From Deltaproteobacteria bacterium (lineage in GTDB: Bacteria > Myxococcota_A > Polyangia > Nannocystales > Nannocystaceae): a DNA stretch of 64,000 bases. Below are positions 39,543 to 47,752 of the stretch, piece after piece (the first letter of the stretch is position 1; every line of letters begins with the position of its first letter). The translations under genes and the position numbers were made by a program. The notes under the pieces were generated by a model that saw only the letters and a program-made list of their open reading frames with translations, was not told the DNA's origin and ran no database searches. The DNA lies in NCBI GenBank assembly GCA_016709225.1, contig JADJEE010000002.1:1736001-1800000 (forward strand), written 5' to 3'.

Positions 39543-40706
39543 CTACACGCAGGTCCACATCACGGTGATGCAGAGGATCTGCCCGATGCCATCGGCACCG
39601 CAGTTGCCGACGCCACCCCACGCACCGTTGTCGAAGTACTGCTGACCGGTCGCGCCGCACGAGGTCGGACCCTCGCAGTAGCCGCAAACGTTGCCGCACG
39701 TGCCACCCCACTGGCCGACGTTGTCGTAGCCGAGGCTCTGGCAGATCTGCACCGGGTGGTAGTTCCCCGCGCTGTTGGCCGAGATCCACGCGCTGTTCGC
39801 ATCCGCCGCGCAGACCACCCACGCGGCGCCGCTGCCCGGATCCACGCCGCCGTCGCAGACGTTGGGGAACTCCGCGGCGCAGCTCCCCGAGCAGCCGTCG
39901 CCCGACGCGACGTTGCCGTCGTCGCACTGCTCGACGCCCGCATGCAGGTAGCCGTCGCCGCAGGCCGCGACGTGACAGTTCCCAGGACAGTCGTCGCCGT
40001 CGTTGCCGTTGCCGTCGTCGCACTGCTCGCCGGCGTTGCCGTTGGGCGTGCCGTCACCGCAGCTCACGAGCGTACAGTCGCCGTCACAGGTCCCGGTCGC
40101 GGCGCCCTCGTCACACTGCTCGACGCCCGCCTGCACGAAGCCGTCGCCGCAGCTGGCGGGCTGGCAGTTCGAGGGGCAGGCATCGTCGTCGTTGGTGTTG
40201 CCGTCGTCGCAGAGCTCGCCGCCGGTGACCAGGCCGTCGCCACAGCTGGTCAGCATGCACGTGTTGGTGCACGCGTCGTCGTTGATCATGTTCGCGTCGT
40301 CGCAGGCCTCACCGGGACCGGGGATGCCGTCGCCGCAGTACGCGTTGGTGCAGTCGCTCTTGCACGGCCCGTAGTCGGCGTTGGCCGGGCCGAGATCGCA
40401 CTCCTCACCGGGATCGACGACGCCATCGCCACAACCCGGCGGGACCCCGGTGTCGGTGTCCGAGTCGCTGCTGTCGTCGCCGCCACTGGTGCCCGCGGTG
40501 TCGGTGGTGACATCGCTGGTCGTGATGCTGACGTTACCGGTGTTGCTCACGGTGCCATCGCTGCCGCCGCCACTGCTGTCGCTGCCGCTGCCGTCACCGA
40601 ACGTGATCGGGCCGAAGGTGATCGACGCGCCCCCGCTGCCCTCGCTGCCGAGGCCCCCGGCGCACGCAGAGGTCGCCAGCGCGAGCGCCATCAGTCTCCG
40701 CCACAT
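39543..40706 (-). CDS. Lipoprotein with five to six myxobacterial Cys-rich (CGDG..GE.CDD) repeats
   Basis: 387 residues from the ATG at 40706; another in-frame ATG at 40724 adds six. The signal peptide ends with Ser-Ala-Cys. After a Ser/Thr/Gly/Asp linker come at least five tandem Cys-rich repeats (GCGDGVVDPGEECDLG; YCGDGIPGPGEACDDANM; SCGDGLVTGGELCDDGNT; SCGDGFVQAGVEQCDEG; SCGDGTPNGNAGEQCDDG; ACGDGYLHAGVEQCDDG). The rest (about 285-387) is a Cys- and Trp-rich domain (VCGYCEGPTSC; GGVGNCG). In myxobacteria this repeat family is typical of surface proteins. Divergent from the membrane protein at 40940. Confidence 0.9.
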   Translation of the reverse strand: MWRRLMALALATSACAGGLGSEGSGGASITFGPITFGDGSGSDSSGGGSDGTVSNTGNVSITTSDVTTDTAGTSGGDDSSDSDTDTGVPPGCGDGVVDPGEECDLGPANADYGPCKSDCTNAYCGDGIPGPGEACDDANMINDDACTNTCMLTSCGDGLVTGGELCDDGNTNDDDACPSNCQPASCGDGFVQAGVEQCDEGAATGTCDGDCTLVSCGDGTPNGNAGEQCDDGNGNDGDDCPGNCHVAACGDGYLHAGVEQCDDGNVASGDGCSGSCAAEFPNVCDGGVDPGSGAAWVVCAADANSAWISANSAGNYHPVQICQSLGYDNVGQWGGTCGNVCGYCEGPTSCGATGQQYFDNGAWGGVGNCGADGIGQILCITVMWTCV

Positions 40707-40939
40707 GTCGCCCACGATCGCCATGCCCCATCACCATGCTCGGGCTTGGGGCGGCGCGAGGGCAAGCACAATCACCCGCTCGTGCCCTTCGTGCGGCGCG
40801 CTCCCGCGCGGGATCACGGTCGTCGACCGGTTCGGCGGTTCGAAGGGCCGACCACGTGGCCAGCCCTGCGGCCGCTGACGTATGCTGGCGCCGCCCGCGA
40901 CCGGCCCCTCGACGTCGCGCGCACCGTAGCCACATCACG

Positions 40940-43378
40940 ATGTCGCGCCGCCACACCTACGTCGCCGTGTTCCTCGTGGCCGCCGCCACGCTGGTGCTCG
41001 AGATCCTGCTGACCCGCATCACCTCGGTGGTGGCCTGGTACCACCTGGCGTTCTTCGTCATCTCGCTGGCGATGCTGGGCATGACTGCGGGCGCGGTGCT
41101 CGTCTTCATGCGCCCGCAGTGGTTCCCCGACGAGCGGGTCGGCGAGCGCATGGCCCAGGCCTCGATCGGCTTCTCGCTGGCGATGCCGCTGGCGATGCGC
41201 CTGGCGCTGTCGATCGCGCTGTCACCGATCGCCGACCTCGCCGGCTTCGTCGCGATGCTCTCGTACGGCTGCCTGCTGGCGTTGCCGTTCGCGGTCGGTG
41301 GCGTCGTGCTCACGCTGGCGCTCACCCGCGCGGGCCTGCCCGAGGGCGTGGTCTACGGCGTCGATCTGTGCGGCGCCGCGTTCGGTTGCGCGGCGGTGGT
41401 GCCGTTGCTGGCGTGGATCGATGCGCCGAGCGCCGTGTTCGTCGCCGCAGCCGTGGCCGCGCTGGCGGGCTGGGGCTTTGCCCGCGGCGCCGGGGTCTCG
41501 CCCAAGCTGCAGCGGGCCGGCTGGCTGGCCGCGATCGCGCTCTCACTGTCGGCGGTGGTCAACGTCGCGGCCGACGGCGCGCTGCTGCGTCCGCAGTGGA
41601 TCAAGGGCTTCCCGGAGGTGCCGTCGCGCTACTCGTTCATCGGCTGGAACACCTACTCGCGCGTCACGGTGGATCAGCAGGTCGAGTTCCCGCCGACGTT
41701 CTGGGCCGCCGGTCGCACGATCCCGCCGGAGATGATGCGAGCGATCCCGCAGCGGTGGTTGCTCATCGACGGGGCCGCGGGCACCTCGATGGCCGGCCTC
41801 GACACCACCCCCGACGACGGCCAGCCCGGCTCGCCCGCCGAGCACGAGTACCTGTCGTGGGACGTCACCGCCTTCGCCCACGCGATGCGACCGCGTGGTC
41901 CCGCCGCGGTGATCGGCGTGGGCGGTGGCCGCGACGTGCTGGAGGCCGCCCGCGTCGGCCACGAGCCGGTGGTCGGCATCGAGCTCAACGGCCTCATCGT
42001 CGCGCTGCATCGCAACGTCATGCGCGAGTTCTCCGGGCTCGCCGATCTGCCCGGGGTCGAGCTGGTCGAGGACGAGGCGCGCTCGTTCCTCGCCCGCGAT
42101 CGACGCAGCTACGCCGTCATCACGATGTCGCTCATCGACACCTGGGCGGCGACCGGCGCCGGCGCCTACGCGCTCAGCGAGAACGGGCTGTACACCGTCG
42201 AGGGCTGGAAGATCTTCATGCGCCGGCTGCAGCAAGACGGCATCTTCACGGTCTCGCGCTGGTACAAGCCCGATTCCCCCGGCGAGACCGCGCGCATGCT
42301 CGCGCTCGCCTACGAGACGCTGTGGCAGCTCGGCGTCGAGAAGCCGCGCGGCCACGTGATCCTGCTGCAGAACCAGCACATCGCGACGCTGCTGATGTCG
42401 CCGACGCCGTTCACGGGCGCCGATCTCGATCACATGCAGAAGGTCGCGGTCACCCGCGGCTTCAACATGATGCTGACGCCGCGCAAGCTGCCGTCCAACC
42501 CGCTGCTGCGCGAGGTTGCCGAGTTGCCCGACTCGGCGACCCTCGAGCGTTGGTCGGCGACGCAGCTGCTCGACCTGAGCGCACCGACCGACGCGCGTCC
42601 GTTCTTCTTCAACATGCTGCGGCCGGCGACGTGGTTCGCACCGCCGCCGGAGATCGACGAGCTCGATCTCGGCTTCCTCGGCAACCTGCACGCGACCCAG
42701 ACCCTGGTCTACGCGACGCTCGCCAGCGCGCTGCTCACGTTGCTGGCGGTGGTGGTGCCGCTGGCGTGGCGGCGGCGCGCACTGGCGGGCTACCGCCGCG
42801 GCGATCTGCTGACCGCGTGCGCGTACTTCTCGCTCATCGGGCTCGGCTTCATGTTCGTCGAGATGGGCCTGTTGTCGCGGCTCAACGTATTCCTCGGCCA
42901 CCCGACGCTGGCGCTCGCGGTGCTGCTGGGCGGCATCATCTTCTTCACCGGCATGGGCAGCCTGCTCAGCTCGCGTGTGCGACTGGGCGCAGGTGCCGGC
43001 GCGAAGTGGTTCCCACTGCTGCCGGCGGTCGGCATCGCGGTCGTCGGCTTCGCGCTCGATCCGGTGATGCACGCGCTGTCGGCCTCGGCGACGCCGGTGC
43101 GCGTGCTCACCGGCGTGTCGCTGGTCGCGGTCGCGGCACTCGGCATGGGGCTGTGCTTCCCGCTGGGCCTGCGGCTGTGCGAGCGCATCGGCGGCGGCGA
43201 CAAGCCGCCGCTGGGCCCGTGGATGTGGGGCCTGAACGGGGCCTGCGGCGTGGTCGCCAGCGGGCTCGCGCTGACCAGCTCGATGGCGTGGGGCATCCCC
43301 GCGACGCTGGCGATCGGTGCGGGCTGCTACGTGGCGCTGGTGGCCTGCACGCTGAAGCTCTCGGCCGCGCGGCAGTGA
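40940..43378 (+). CDS. Polytopic membrane protein with spermidine synthase-like domain
   Basis: 812 residues from the ATG at 40940. Residues about 1-220 form six or so membrane helices (YVAVFLVAAATLVLEILL; AFFVISLAMLGMTAGAVLVF; and others). Residues about 240-480 hold a Rossmann methyltransferase-like fold: VIGVGGGRDVLEAARVGHEP near 323, IELNGLIVALHRN, VELVEDEARSFLARDRRSY. The Asp-x-x-Asp catalytic segment of true spermidine synthases is replaced by MSLIDTWAATGAGAY, so aminopropyl transfer is doubtful. The C-terminal part (about 585-812) has five or six more helices. The 'spermidine synthase-like with TM' family is widespread in bacteria but its function is not established. A SAM-like ligand is possible. 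Confidence 0.85.
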   Translation: MSRRHTYVAVFLVAAATLVLEILLTRITSVVAWYHLAFFVISLAMLGMTAGAVLVFMRPQWFPDERVGERMAQASIGFSLAMPLAMRLALSIALSPIADLAGFVAMLSYGCLLALPFAVGGVVLTLALTRAGLPEGVVYGVDLCGAAFGCAAVVPLLAWIDAPSAVFVAAAVAALAGWGFARGAGVSPKLQRAGWLAAIALSLSAVVNVAADGALLRPQWIKGFPEVPSRYSFIGWNTYSRVTVDQQVEFPPTFWAAGRTIPPEMMRAIPQRWLLIDGAAGTSMAGLDTTPDDGQPGSPAEHEYLSWDVTAFAHAMRPRGPAAVIGVGGGRDVLEAARVGHEPVVGIELNGLIVALHRNVMREFSGLADLPGVELVEDEARSFLARDRRSYAVITMSLIDTWAATGAGAYALSENGLYTVEGWKIFMRRLQQDGIFTVSRWYKPDSPGETARMLALAYETLWQLGVEKPRGHVILLQNQHIATLLMSPTPFTGADLDHMQKVAVTRGFNMMLTPRKLPSNPLLREVAELPDSATLERWSATQLLDLSAPTDARPFFFNMLRPATWFAPPPEIDELDLGFLGNLHATQTLVYATLASALLTLLAVVVPLAWRRRALAGYRRGDLLTACAYFSLIGLGFMFVEMGLLSRLNVFLGHPTLALAVLLGGIIFFTGMGSLLSSRVRLGAGAGAKWFPLLPAVGIAVVGFALDPVMHALSASATPVRVLTGVSLVAVAALGMGLCFPLGLRLCERIGGGDKPPLGPWMWGLNGACGVVASGLALTSSMAWGIPATLAIGAGCYVALVACTLKLSAARQ

Positions 43379-43408
43379 CGGCGCGCGGCGTCGGGGCGAG
43401 GACGGCGA

Positions 43409-44014
43409 TCAGGTGCCGTCGTCGTTGCCGCCGTGGTGATCGTCGTCGCTGTCTTCGCTCTCGTGCTCGCTCTCGTCCTCCGACTCGCCGCTGAAGTCGT
43501 CGTCCTCCTGCGACTTCAGCACGGTGCCATCGGCGGCCAGCTCGAGCTCCATCACGGTCGTGTCGACCATGACCTTGGCCTCGAACACACCGTCGTCGGC
43601 CTCGAGCTCGAAGACCTCGCCGCCGACGTGGGCCTCGGCCGCGGCCGCGAGCGCGGCCCAGTCGGCCCCCGTCGCGAGCTCGGCGTTGGCGGCGGCCTCG
43701 TCGGCGTTGCCAGAGCTCGACGCGCGATCGCGGACGATCTCGCCGCTGTCGCTCGAGATCTCGATACGACGCTGGCCGGCGTCGGCGACCACCTCGACGC
43801 GATAGACGAACGCGCCGTGCTCGAGCTCGAGCTTGGCCTCGACGGCGACGCCGCCGCTGGCCGCCTCGGCGGTCGCGATTGCGTCGGTCAACGCGACGGA
43901 CGAGCTCTCGATCTCGGCCGCGAACTTCTCGCGAAGCGCGGTCGCGTCGTCGCTGGCGGCGTCGCAGGCGGCGAGGGTCGAGAGGATCGCGAAGGCAAGG
44001 ATGCGTCGGTTCAT
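43409..44014 (-). CDS. PepSY-like lipoprotein with acidic, His-containing tail
   Basis: 201 residues from the ATG at 44014. The signal peptide ends in lipobox Leu-Ala-Ala-Cys. Two PepSY-like segments are visible: AIATAEAASGGVAVEAKLEL with YRVEVVADAGQRRIEISSDSG (about 45-100), and ADWAALAAAAEAHVGGEVFE with FEAKVMVDTTVMELELAADG (about 120-170). The last 30 residues are nearly all Asp, Glu, Ser, Gly and His (DDDFSGESEDESEHESED then DDDHHGGNDDGT), a probable divalent-metal-binding or charged tail. PepSY proteins inhibit proteases or bind peptides/metal in the envelope. Divergent from the sigma gene at 44178, 163 bases away, so it may belong to that regulon. Confidence 0.85.
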   Translation of the reverse strand: MNRRILAFAILSTLAACDAASDDATALREKFAAEIESSSVALTDAIATAEAASGGVAVEAKLELEHGAFVYRVEVVADAGQRRIEISSDSGEIVRDRASSSGNADEAAANAELATGADWAALAAAAEAHVGGEVFELEADDGVFEAKVMVDTTVMELELAADGTVLKSQEDDDFSGESEDESEHESEDSDDDHHGGNDDGT

Positions 44015-44177
44015 GGTGGGGCTCCGGGTCGGCGGCCGGTGGGCTCGCTTCGACCCCCTCGTGCCCGCTGCCGGGCCGACGTTACGGCCCATCCTCGGCC
44101 GGCCGCCGCCGCCGCAGCTGCGCCACGGGTGCGCTTGTAATGATCGGAGCCGTGCGGGCACCCTGCGTACGAGACCC

Positions 44178-44834
44178 ATGAGCGGCCCGCACACCATCAC
44201 GCCCCTGCCGGGCGCGCCGAACGCAGCGGGCACATCGACCGGCGTGCGCCCGGCCGACGGCGCCGCCGAGCTGGTGCAGCGGGCAAAGGCGGGCGATGGG
44301 CGCGCGTGGGCGCGGCTGTACCAACAGAGCTTCGATCGCGTCTTCCGCGACGTCGCGTACATGGTCGGGGCCTCGGCGCTCGCCGAGGAGATCGTGCAGG
44401 AGACCTTCGCAGCGGCGCTGACCGGCCTGCAGGGCTTCGACGGCCGCGCGAGCGTCGAGACGTGGCTGCGCGGCATCGCCCACAACCTCGTGCGCAGGCA
44501 CTGGCGCACACAGGGCCGACGCGGGCGCGCGTACGAACGACTCGAGCACGTCACCCCGAGCGCGCTCGGGCACGCCCCCGACGATCCCGAGCAGCACCAC
44601 CTGCAGGACCGCCGTGCACAGGTGCTGCGCGCGGTGCTCGAGGAGGTGCCGGTCTCGCTGCGCGAGGCGTTCCTGTTGATCGACGTGCAGGGGCTTTCGG
44701 CCGCCGACGCCGCCGGGCGACTTGGCGTCAGCGTCGGCAACGTCCGCGTGCGCGCGAGCCGGGCGCGCACGATCATCCGTGCCGAGCTCGAGCGGCTCGG
44801 TTGGCTCGACCCCAGCCCCGCGGGTGCGTCGTGA
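44178..44834 (+). CDS. ECF RNA polymerase sigma factor, first gene of four-gene operon
   Basis: 218 residues from the ATG at 44178. Region 2 at about 30-100 (DGRAWARLYQQSFDRVFRDV, ALAEEIVQETFAAALTGL, WLRGIAHNLVRRHWR); region 4 at about 150-205 (VPVSLREAFLLIDVQGLSAADAA, then SVGNVRVRASRARTIIRAEL). Conserved hydrophobic and basic positions are intact. The stop codon overlaps the GTG of the next gene (GTGA), and three such overlaps follow, so 44178-47651 is one transcript. It should control genes for envelope functions, probably including this operon and perhaps the divergent PepSY-like gene. Confidence 0.9.
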   Translation: MSGPHTITPLPGAPNAAGTSTGVRPADGAAELVQRAKAGDGRAWARLYQQSFDRVFRDVAYMVGASALAEEIVQETFAAALTGLQGFDGRASVETWLRGIAHNLVRRHWRTQGRRGRAYERLEHVTPSALGHAPDDPEQHHLQDRRAQVLRAVLEEVPVSLREAFLLIDVQGLSAADAAGRLGVSVGNVRVRASRARTIIRAELERLGWLDPSPAGAS

Positions 44835-45829
44835 GCACGCTCGACCACGACGAGCAGCGGCTGCAGCCGTGGGCGCGCGCGCTGGCCAATGCGACCGAGC
44901 GAGACATCGCCCGCTTCGCGCCGGTGCCCGACCTCGCCGACGTGTTCGCACGCGCCCGCGCGCAGGATCCCGCAGCGGTGCCACCGGGCTGGGACGCCTT
45001 CGCGGACGAGGTCGACGACGACGACGTGATGCCGCTGTCGCGCATGCGTGCGATGCAGGCGGGCGGCGATCCGGGCGTGGCGAGCTTCGCCGCGGCGCTG
45101 CGCGGCGTGGTCGAACGCGACCTCCACGAGCGCGACTTGGCCGCGATTCCCCAGGCACCCGCGCTGCGACGACGACGACCAGCGGTGTGGGCCGCCGCAG
45201 GCGCGACCGTGCTCGCGATGGCGGCCGCGCTGGTGCTGTGGCTCGCCAGCCCCGCGGTCCTGCAATCGCCGCAGCTGCGCTCGCGCATCGACGGCGACAC
45301 CGCCAGTCGCACACTGCAGCGCGACCGGGCCCGCGCAGAGTGGACGGCACGCCGCGCGGCTGCGCCGACGCCGAAGCGACCGACGCCCATCGTCGTGCCG
45401 CCACCGACCGAACAGCTCACGACGCCCGCGCCGACCCCGATGCCCACGGCTCGCCGGCCCGCCGACGATCTCGATGCGCTCGAGGCCGAGGCCGAGCGCG
45501 CATGGCAGGCCGGTGAGCTCGAGCTCGCCGAGCGGACCCTGCAGCGAATCGCCCGCAAGGCCGGACGCTCGCGGCGGGCCGAGCTGGCCTACGCCGATCT
45601 GTTCGCGCTCGCGCGCCAGCGCCGTGGGAGCGCCGGCCAGGTCGCAATGTGGAAGGCCTACCTCGCACGCTTTCCTCGCGGCGAGTTCGCCGATGACGCG
45701 CGCGCCGGCATCTGTCACCGCGCCAGCGACACCAACGCTGTGAGCGCGTGTTGGGCCGACTATCTCGTGCATCATCCCCGCGGCGCACACGTCTCGGAGG
45801 CGGAGCGCTGGCGCGCGACCCCACCATGA
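44831..45829 (+). CDS. Single-pass membrane protein with TPR-like domain, sigma partner
   Basis: 332 residues from the GTG at 44831, overlapping the sigma stop (GTGA). The N-terminal 110 residues are cytoplasmic, acidic and helical (VSTLDHDEQRLQPWARALANA, first part), a possible sigma-binding region without a zinc motif. One TM helix at about 118-140 (AVWAAAGATVLAMAAALVLWLA). After a Thr/Pro linker comes a TPR-like domain at about 210-332 (LDALEAEAERAWQAGELELAE; GQVAMWKAYLARFPRGEFADDA) with two Cys. The order TM, linker, TPR resembles the C-terminal part of the sigma-fusion protein at 6048-7463. It probably acts as membrane-bound regulator of the sigma factor. Confidence 0.8.
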   Translation: MSTLDHDEQRLQPWARALANATERDIARFAPVPDLADVFARARAQDPAAVPPGWDAFADEVDDDDVMPLSRMRAMQAGGDPGVASFAAALRGVVERDLHERDLAAIPQAPALRRRRPAVWAAAGATVLAMAAALVLWLASPAVLQSPQLRSRIDGDTASRTLQRDRARAEWTARRAAAPTPKRPTPIVVPPPTEQLTTPAPTPMPTARRPADDLDALEAEAERAWQAGELELAERTLQRIARKAGRSRRAELAYADLFALARQRRGSAGQVAMWKAYLARFPRGEFADDARAGICHRASDTNAVSACWADYLVHHPRGAHVSEAERWRATPP

Positions 45830-46494
45830 CGTTCGACTCGGCTCGCCTCGCCTCACTCGCGCTCTCGCTGTCGTTGGGATGCGCGCTGCAGTACGTCGTG
45901 CCGCTCGACGACGACGCGATCTGCGAGCGACTCGAGGTCGTGTGCGGCGAGCGGTGCGTGGACCTCGAGCAGGATCGCAACCATTGCGGCGCCTGCGGAG
46001 TGGCCTGCAGCGACGATCAGCTGTGCGTCGAGGGCGAGTGCGTGGCTGCGTGCACGACCGGCACGACGGTGTGTGGCAACAGCTGTGTCTCGCTCGACGA
46101 CGACCCCGCCAACTGCGGTGCGTGCGACCGCTGGTGCGACGGCGACGAGGTGTGCGAGGCCGGCTCGTGCGTGCGCACGTGCGACGAGTCCTGCGACGAC
46201 GACGTGATGCTGTGCGTGGACGGTAGCTGCACCTGTGGCGTCGGCCTCGCGCCGTGCGGCTCGACCTGCGTGGACCTGCAGATCGACCCGAATCACTGCG
46301 GAGAGTGCGACCGTGGCTGCGGCGGAGATCTCTGCGGTGGCGGCGAGTGCATCACCAGCTGCGATGGCTTCCCCGACGCGTGCGACAAGGCCTGCACCGA
46401 CGTGAGCTCGGACCCTCGCAACTGTGGCGCCTGCGACTACGAGTGTCACCCCGCGCAGGTCTGCGACGGCGGGCAGTGCAGGACCCCGGCATGA
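45826..46494 (+). CDS. Cys-rich lipoprotein of sigma operon
   Basis: 222 residues from the ATG at 45826, overlapping the upstream stop (ATGA). The signal peptide ends in lipobox Ser-Leu-Gly-Cys. The rest contains about 34 Cys, arranged in repeated units of about 40 residues: ...CGERCVDLEQDRNHCGACG, CGNSCVSLDDDPANCGACD, CGSTCVDLQIDPNHCGECD, CDKACTDVSSDPRNCGACD. The repeating C-x3-C-V-D-L-x-x-D-x-x-x-C-G-x-C pattern resembles myxobacterial Cys-rich surface proteins (Stig-like). All Cys are probably paired. Being in the same transcript as a sigma factor suggests it is the exposed sensor or reports disulfide stress; this is inference. Confidence 0.85.
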   Translation: MTFDSARLASLALSLSLGCALQYVVPLDDDAICERLEVVCGERCVDLEQDRNHCGACGVACSDDQLCVEGECVAACTTGTTVCGNSCVSLDDDPANCGACDRWCDGDEVCEAGSCVRTCDESCDDDVMLCVDGSCTCGVGLAPCGSTCVDLQIDPNHCGECDRGCGGDLCGGGECITSCDGFPDACDKACTDVSSDPRNCGACDYECHPAQVCDGGQCRTPA

Positions 46495-47651
46495 ATGCGC
46501 TCGGCACCGTGCTCGCGCTGCACCTGGCAGCGGCGCCGGCGAGTCCGCCGACGATCACCGACGGCGACGCACCGAGCGCGGACCCTCCGGCCACCGCCGC
46601 GGACCCGCCGAGCAACGACATGCGCACGCGGCCGCTCGTGCTCGATGTGCACGGCATCGAGCTGACGCCCCTGCGAACCTCGCTGGCGCTGCGCCTGCCG
46701 CTGCGGCCGCTGCTCGCGATGCAAGCCGAGCGGCCGCCGGTGGCCGACTACGTCGTGGTCGAGCGGCACGACGATGCGGTCGTGTTCACGCTGATCACCG
46801 CCGAAGGTGCGGCGTTCGATCGCCGCATCACGCTCGCGCCCGGCGACGATCCGCTGCGGCCGACCGCGACCACGCTCGCCAACCTGACGTTTGCGATCGA
46901 GGCCGGCGAGGTGCAGCCCGATCGCGTCGATGTCGAGCAGCCGCCGCCACCGGAGCCCGCGCCCGCGCCCGCCCCCACGCCACCCGCGACGCCGCCGCCC
47001 GCCGCTGCGCCGCCGCCCGCCGACCCACCGCCGCGGCCGGCGTTCGTGCCGATCTGGGAGCTCGGGCCGAGCCTCGACGCCGCGGTGGTGATCGGCGCGG
47101 CCCCACGGGTGCAGGCCGATGCGCTGGCCGCCGGCGCCGGTCGGGTCGCGATCGTGGCGCGACATCGATCCGGGGCAGCGGTGACCGCCGGCGTCCGCAT
47201 GGCCGGGCGGCGACACGGGCCCTCGGGGCTGTCGTTGCTACGCGCGCGCGTCGAGGTCGGCGCAGGTTGGGTGTGGCGGGCGCGGGCCTTCGAGCTCGCG
47301 CTGGGTGGCGCGCTCACGGTCGAGCCGTGGGCGTTGCGACGCGACGGTGCGCGAGCACCCCTGCAGCTCGGCGACGCCACGGCGCGTCGACGGCCGCTCG
47401 TCGGCGGTGCGCTGCAGATTTCACCCGGTCTGCGCATCGCGGCCGATCGGCAGGGCGACAGCTGGCTGCGAATCGGGCCGCGCATCGAGCTGGCCGGCTC
47501 GTTCGTGCCGGAGCACGGCGCACGCACGGTCGACGTCGCAGTGGCGTCGACCAACGGGACCGCGTCGGTTCTGCGCATGGGTGGACTCGAGGTGGTGCTG
47601 GGACTCGAGCTGGTCGCGTGGTTCGGACTCGGGTCGCGCCACGAACACTGA
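46491..47651 (+). CDS. Exported protein with Pro-rich linker and beta-barrel-like C-terminal domain
   Basis: 386 residues from the ATG at 46491, overlapping the stop upstream (ATGA). A short signal peptide (MNALGTVLALHLAAAPA) is likely. The N-terminal domain (about 45-145) has beta strands and ends in a hydrophobic helix (TATTLANLTFAIEAGEV). A Pro-rich linker (about 148-180) leads to about 200 residues of alternating strands (VRMAGRR; RARVEVGAGWVWRA; FELALGGALTVEPW; GGLEVVLGLELVAWFGLG). Similar in layout to 4921-5847. Last gene of the sigma operon. Could form a small barrel or a periplasmic beta domain. Named function unknown. Confidence 0.7.
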   Translation: MNALGTVLALHLAAAPASPPTITDGDAPSADPPATAADPPSNDMRTRPLVLDVHGIELTPLRTSLALRLPLRPLLAMQAERPPVADYVVVERHDDAVVFTLITAEGAAFDRRITLAPGDDPLRPTATTLANLTFAIEAGEVQPDRVDVEQPPPPEPAPAPAPTPPATPPPAAAPPPADPPPRPAFVPIWELGPSLDAAVVIGAAPRVQADALAAGAGRVAIVARHRSGAAVTAGVRMAGRRHGPSGLSLLRARVEVGAGWVWRARAFELALGGALTVEPWALRRDGARAPLQLGDATARRRPLVGGALQISPGLRIAADRQGDSWLRIGPRIELAGSFVPEHGARTVDVAVASTNGTASVLRMGGLEVVLGLELVAWFGLGSRHEH

Positions 47652-47752
47652 ACGCAAGGGGCCCCGCGTGCGTGTGTTGGAACACGGGCGCCTGCTTGTG
47701 CACGCCCCCGCGCTTGAGCCTCGCACCCAAAGCGGGATAGCCTCCCGCGCGC

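Noticed and set aside
40940..43378. Annotation as spermidine synthase (speE).
   Set aside because: The catalytic aminopropyltransferase segment is not present and the domain is embedded in a multi-pass membrane protein.
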